Below, piece by piece: positions 6,592-6,867 of a stretch of DNA of 6,867 nucleotides; within the stretch, counting starts at the first letter, position 1; each line of letters opens with the position of its first letter. Source of the DNA: Balneolaceae bacterium (GTDB taxonomy: Bacteria > Bacteroidota > Rhodothermia > Balneolales > Balneolaceae); the NCBI GenBank assembly GCA_003555185.1, contig PWFZ01000289.1, positions 1 to 6,867 on the forward strand, in the 5' to 3' direction. Made by a program: the position numbers and the translations under genes. The notes under the pieces were generated by a model. That model did not search any database and was not told the DNA's origin. It saw nothing but the letters and a program-made list of their open reading frames with translations.

Positions 6592-6735
6592 GCTTAATCA
6601 TGCCGGCCGTAAGTTCTGATCTACATTTTAGAGTAACGGTGATTGTTGAACTTTCTCCAACTCATGAGCAACTAGACCTTCGATTAAGTTGGGTCGACGG
6701 AGAACCCCGAGATACAGCCGGAGCGAAGCATCAGC

Positions 6736-6775
6736 CTTGATTTTTTGGTTCGTTTTTTATCAAGAAAAAATGAAC
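6736..6775. repeat. Overlapping, mutually exclusive hairpins
   Basis: ATCAAG (6759-6764) can pair with the upstream CTTGAT (6736-6741). Alternatively, it forms the six-base loop of an 11-bp stem in which GTTCGTTTTTT (6748-6758) pairs with AAAAAATGAAC (6765-6775), with one G-T wobble. The two folds cannot coexist. The layout resembles an attenuator or terminator/antiterminator switch, but no downstream gene is visible before the right edge, so its role is unknown. Confidence 0.5.
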
Positions 6776-6832
6776 GAGGAGTAAACAAAAGCATTCAATT
6801 TAGGTGAGCCTAGAAATGAAATCAACGCATCC

Positions 6833-6865
6833 CTTCCATGGATCAATTTATAGAAAACCCCTTCG
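6833..6865. repeat. Repeat fragments at the right edge, one direct and one inverted
   Basis: CTTCCATGGATCAATTT (6833-6849) resembles CTTCTATGGATAATTT at 6391-6406, with one substitution and one extra base. Directly after it, the complement of 6853-6865 reads CGAAGGGGTTTTC, which differs at one base from CGAAGGTGTTTTC at 6145-6157. The two repeat parts therefore recur here, but the second is inverted. The unit is cut by the window edge. Confidence 0.45.
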
Positions 6866-6867
6866 TA

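Larger units (their letters stand above)
5893..6867. other. Gene-free, repeat-bearing region to the right edge
   Basis: No reading frame in these 975 bases looks like a gene. The open stretches at 6136-6327 and 6552-6740 are short, have no recognisable motif or ribosome binding site, and run through repeats and hairpins. The first part (5893-6060) is AT-rich and upstream of the flavoprotein gene. From about 6066 onward the sequence is built from diverged direct repeats and hairpins, listed separately. The part from about 6535 to 6735 is visibly richer in G and C than its surroundings, which is unusual for non-coding DNA here and fits either a structured RNA or imported sequence. I see no tRNA, rRNA, CRISPR or transposase remnant. 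Confidence 0.6.

Noticed and set aside
6552..6740. 62-codon open frame in the G+C-richer block
   Set aside because: No recognisable motif, no ribosome binding site, and overlap with hairpins make an RNA or repeat explanation as likely; it is kept only as an alternative in the findings.
6066..6867. Integron attC array
   Set aside because: The typical GTTRRRY / RYYYAAC core sites are not evident and no integrase or cassette gene is present.

Overview
The window is an AT-rich bacterial segment. Compact genes fill positions 1-5892 and a gene-free, repeat-rich stretch fills 5893-6867. Start codons lack strong Shine-Dalgarno sequences and are preceded by A-rich leaders. Together with the kinds of genes present, this points loosely to the Bacteroidota/Balneolota side of the tree. 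That placement is an inference; no rRNA or marker gene is present to confirm it.

Positions 1-2335 (minus strand) look like an operon, read right to left: a small protein of unknown family (113 aa), a GT4-type glycosyltransferase, and a CgeB-like glycosyltransferase cut by the left edge. The two glycosyltransferases share an ATGA stop/start overlap, so they are probably translationally coupled. They resemble a pair I recall as neighbours in other bacterial glycan clusters. A 382-bp intergenic region with an imperfect inverted repeat (2357-2396) separates this operon from a divergent gene.

Positions 2718-4046 (plus strand) encode a CYP152-family cytochrome P450 that closely resembles Bacillus P450 BSbeta. 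Members of this family hydroxylate free fatty acids using H2O2 directly, without a redox partner. The Arg-Pro substrate-binding pair, the heme Cys and a Gln at the position that is His in the decarboxylase OleT are all visible, which favours alpha/beta-hydroxylation over alkene formation. Positions 4039-5892 (minus strand) encode a 617-aa FAD/NAD(P)-binding protein of the NAD_binding_9 type. The two genes converge and their 3' ends overlap by 8 bp, with no terminator between them.

Positions 5893-6867 hold no convincing gene. They contain a diverged direct repeat with a 314-bp period (cores at 6134-6151 and 6448-6465, identical over 18 bp), a second short repeat pair in the same order (6241/6500), several hairpins, and a third, partly inverted set of repeat fragments at the right edge. 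This is the least explained part of the window and could be a dispersed intergenic repeat family or structured non-coding RNA.

A lipid or envelope theme (a fatty-acid peroxygenase beside glycan assembly genes) is possible. However, the genes lie in three separate transcription units, so a single pathway is not demonstrated.
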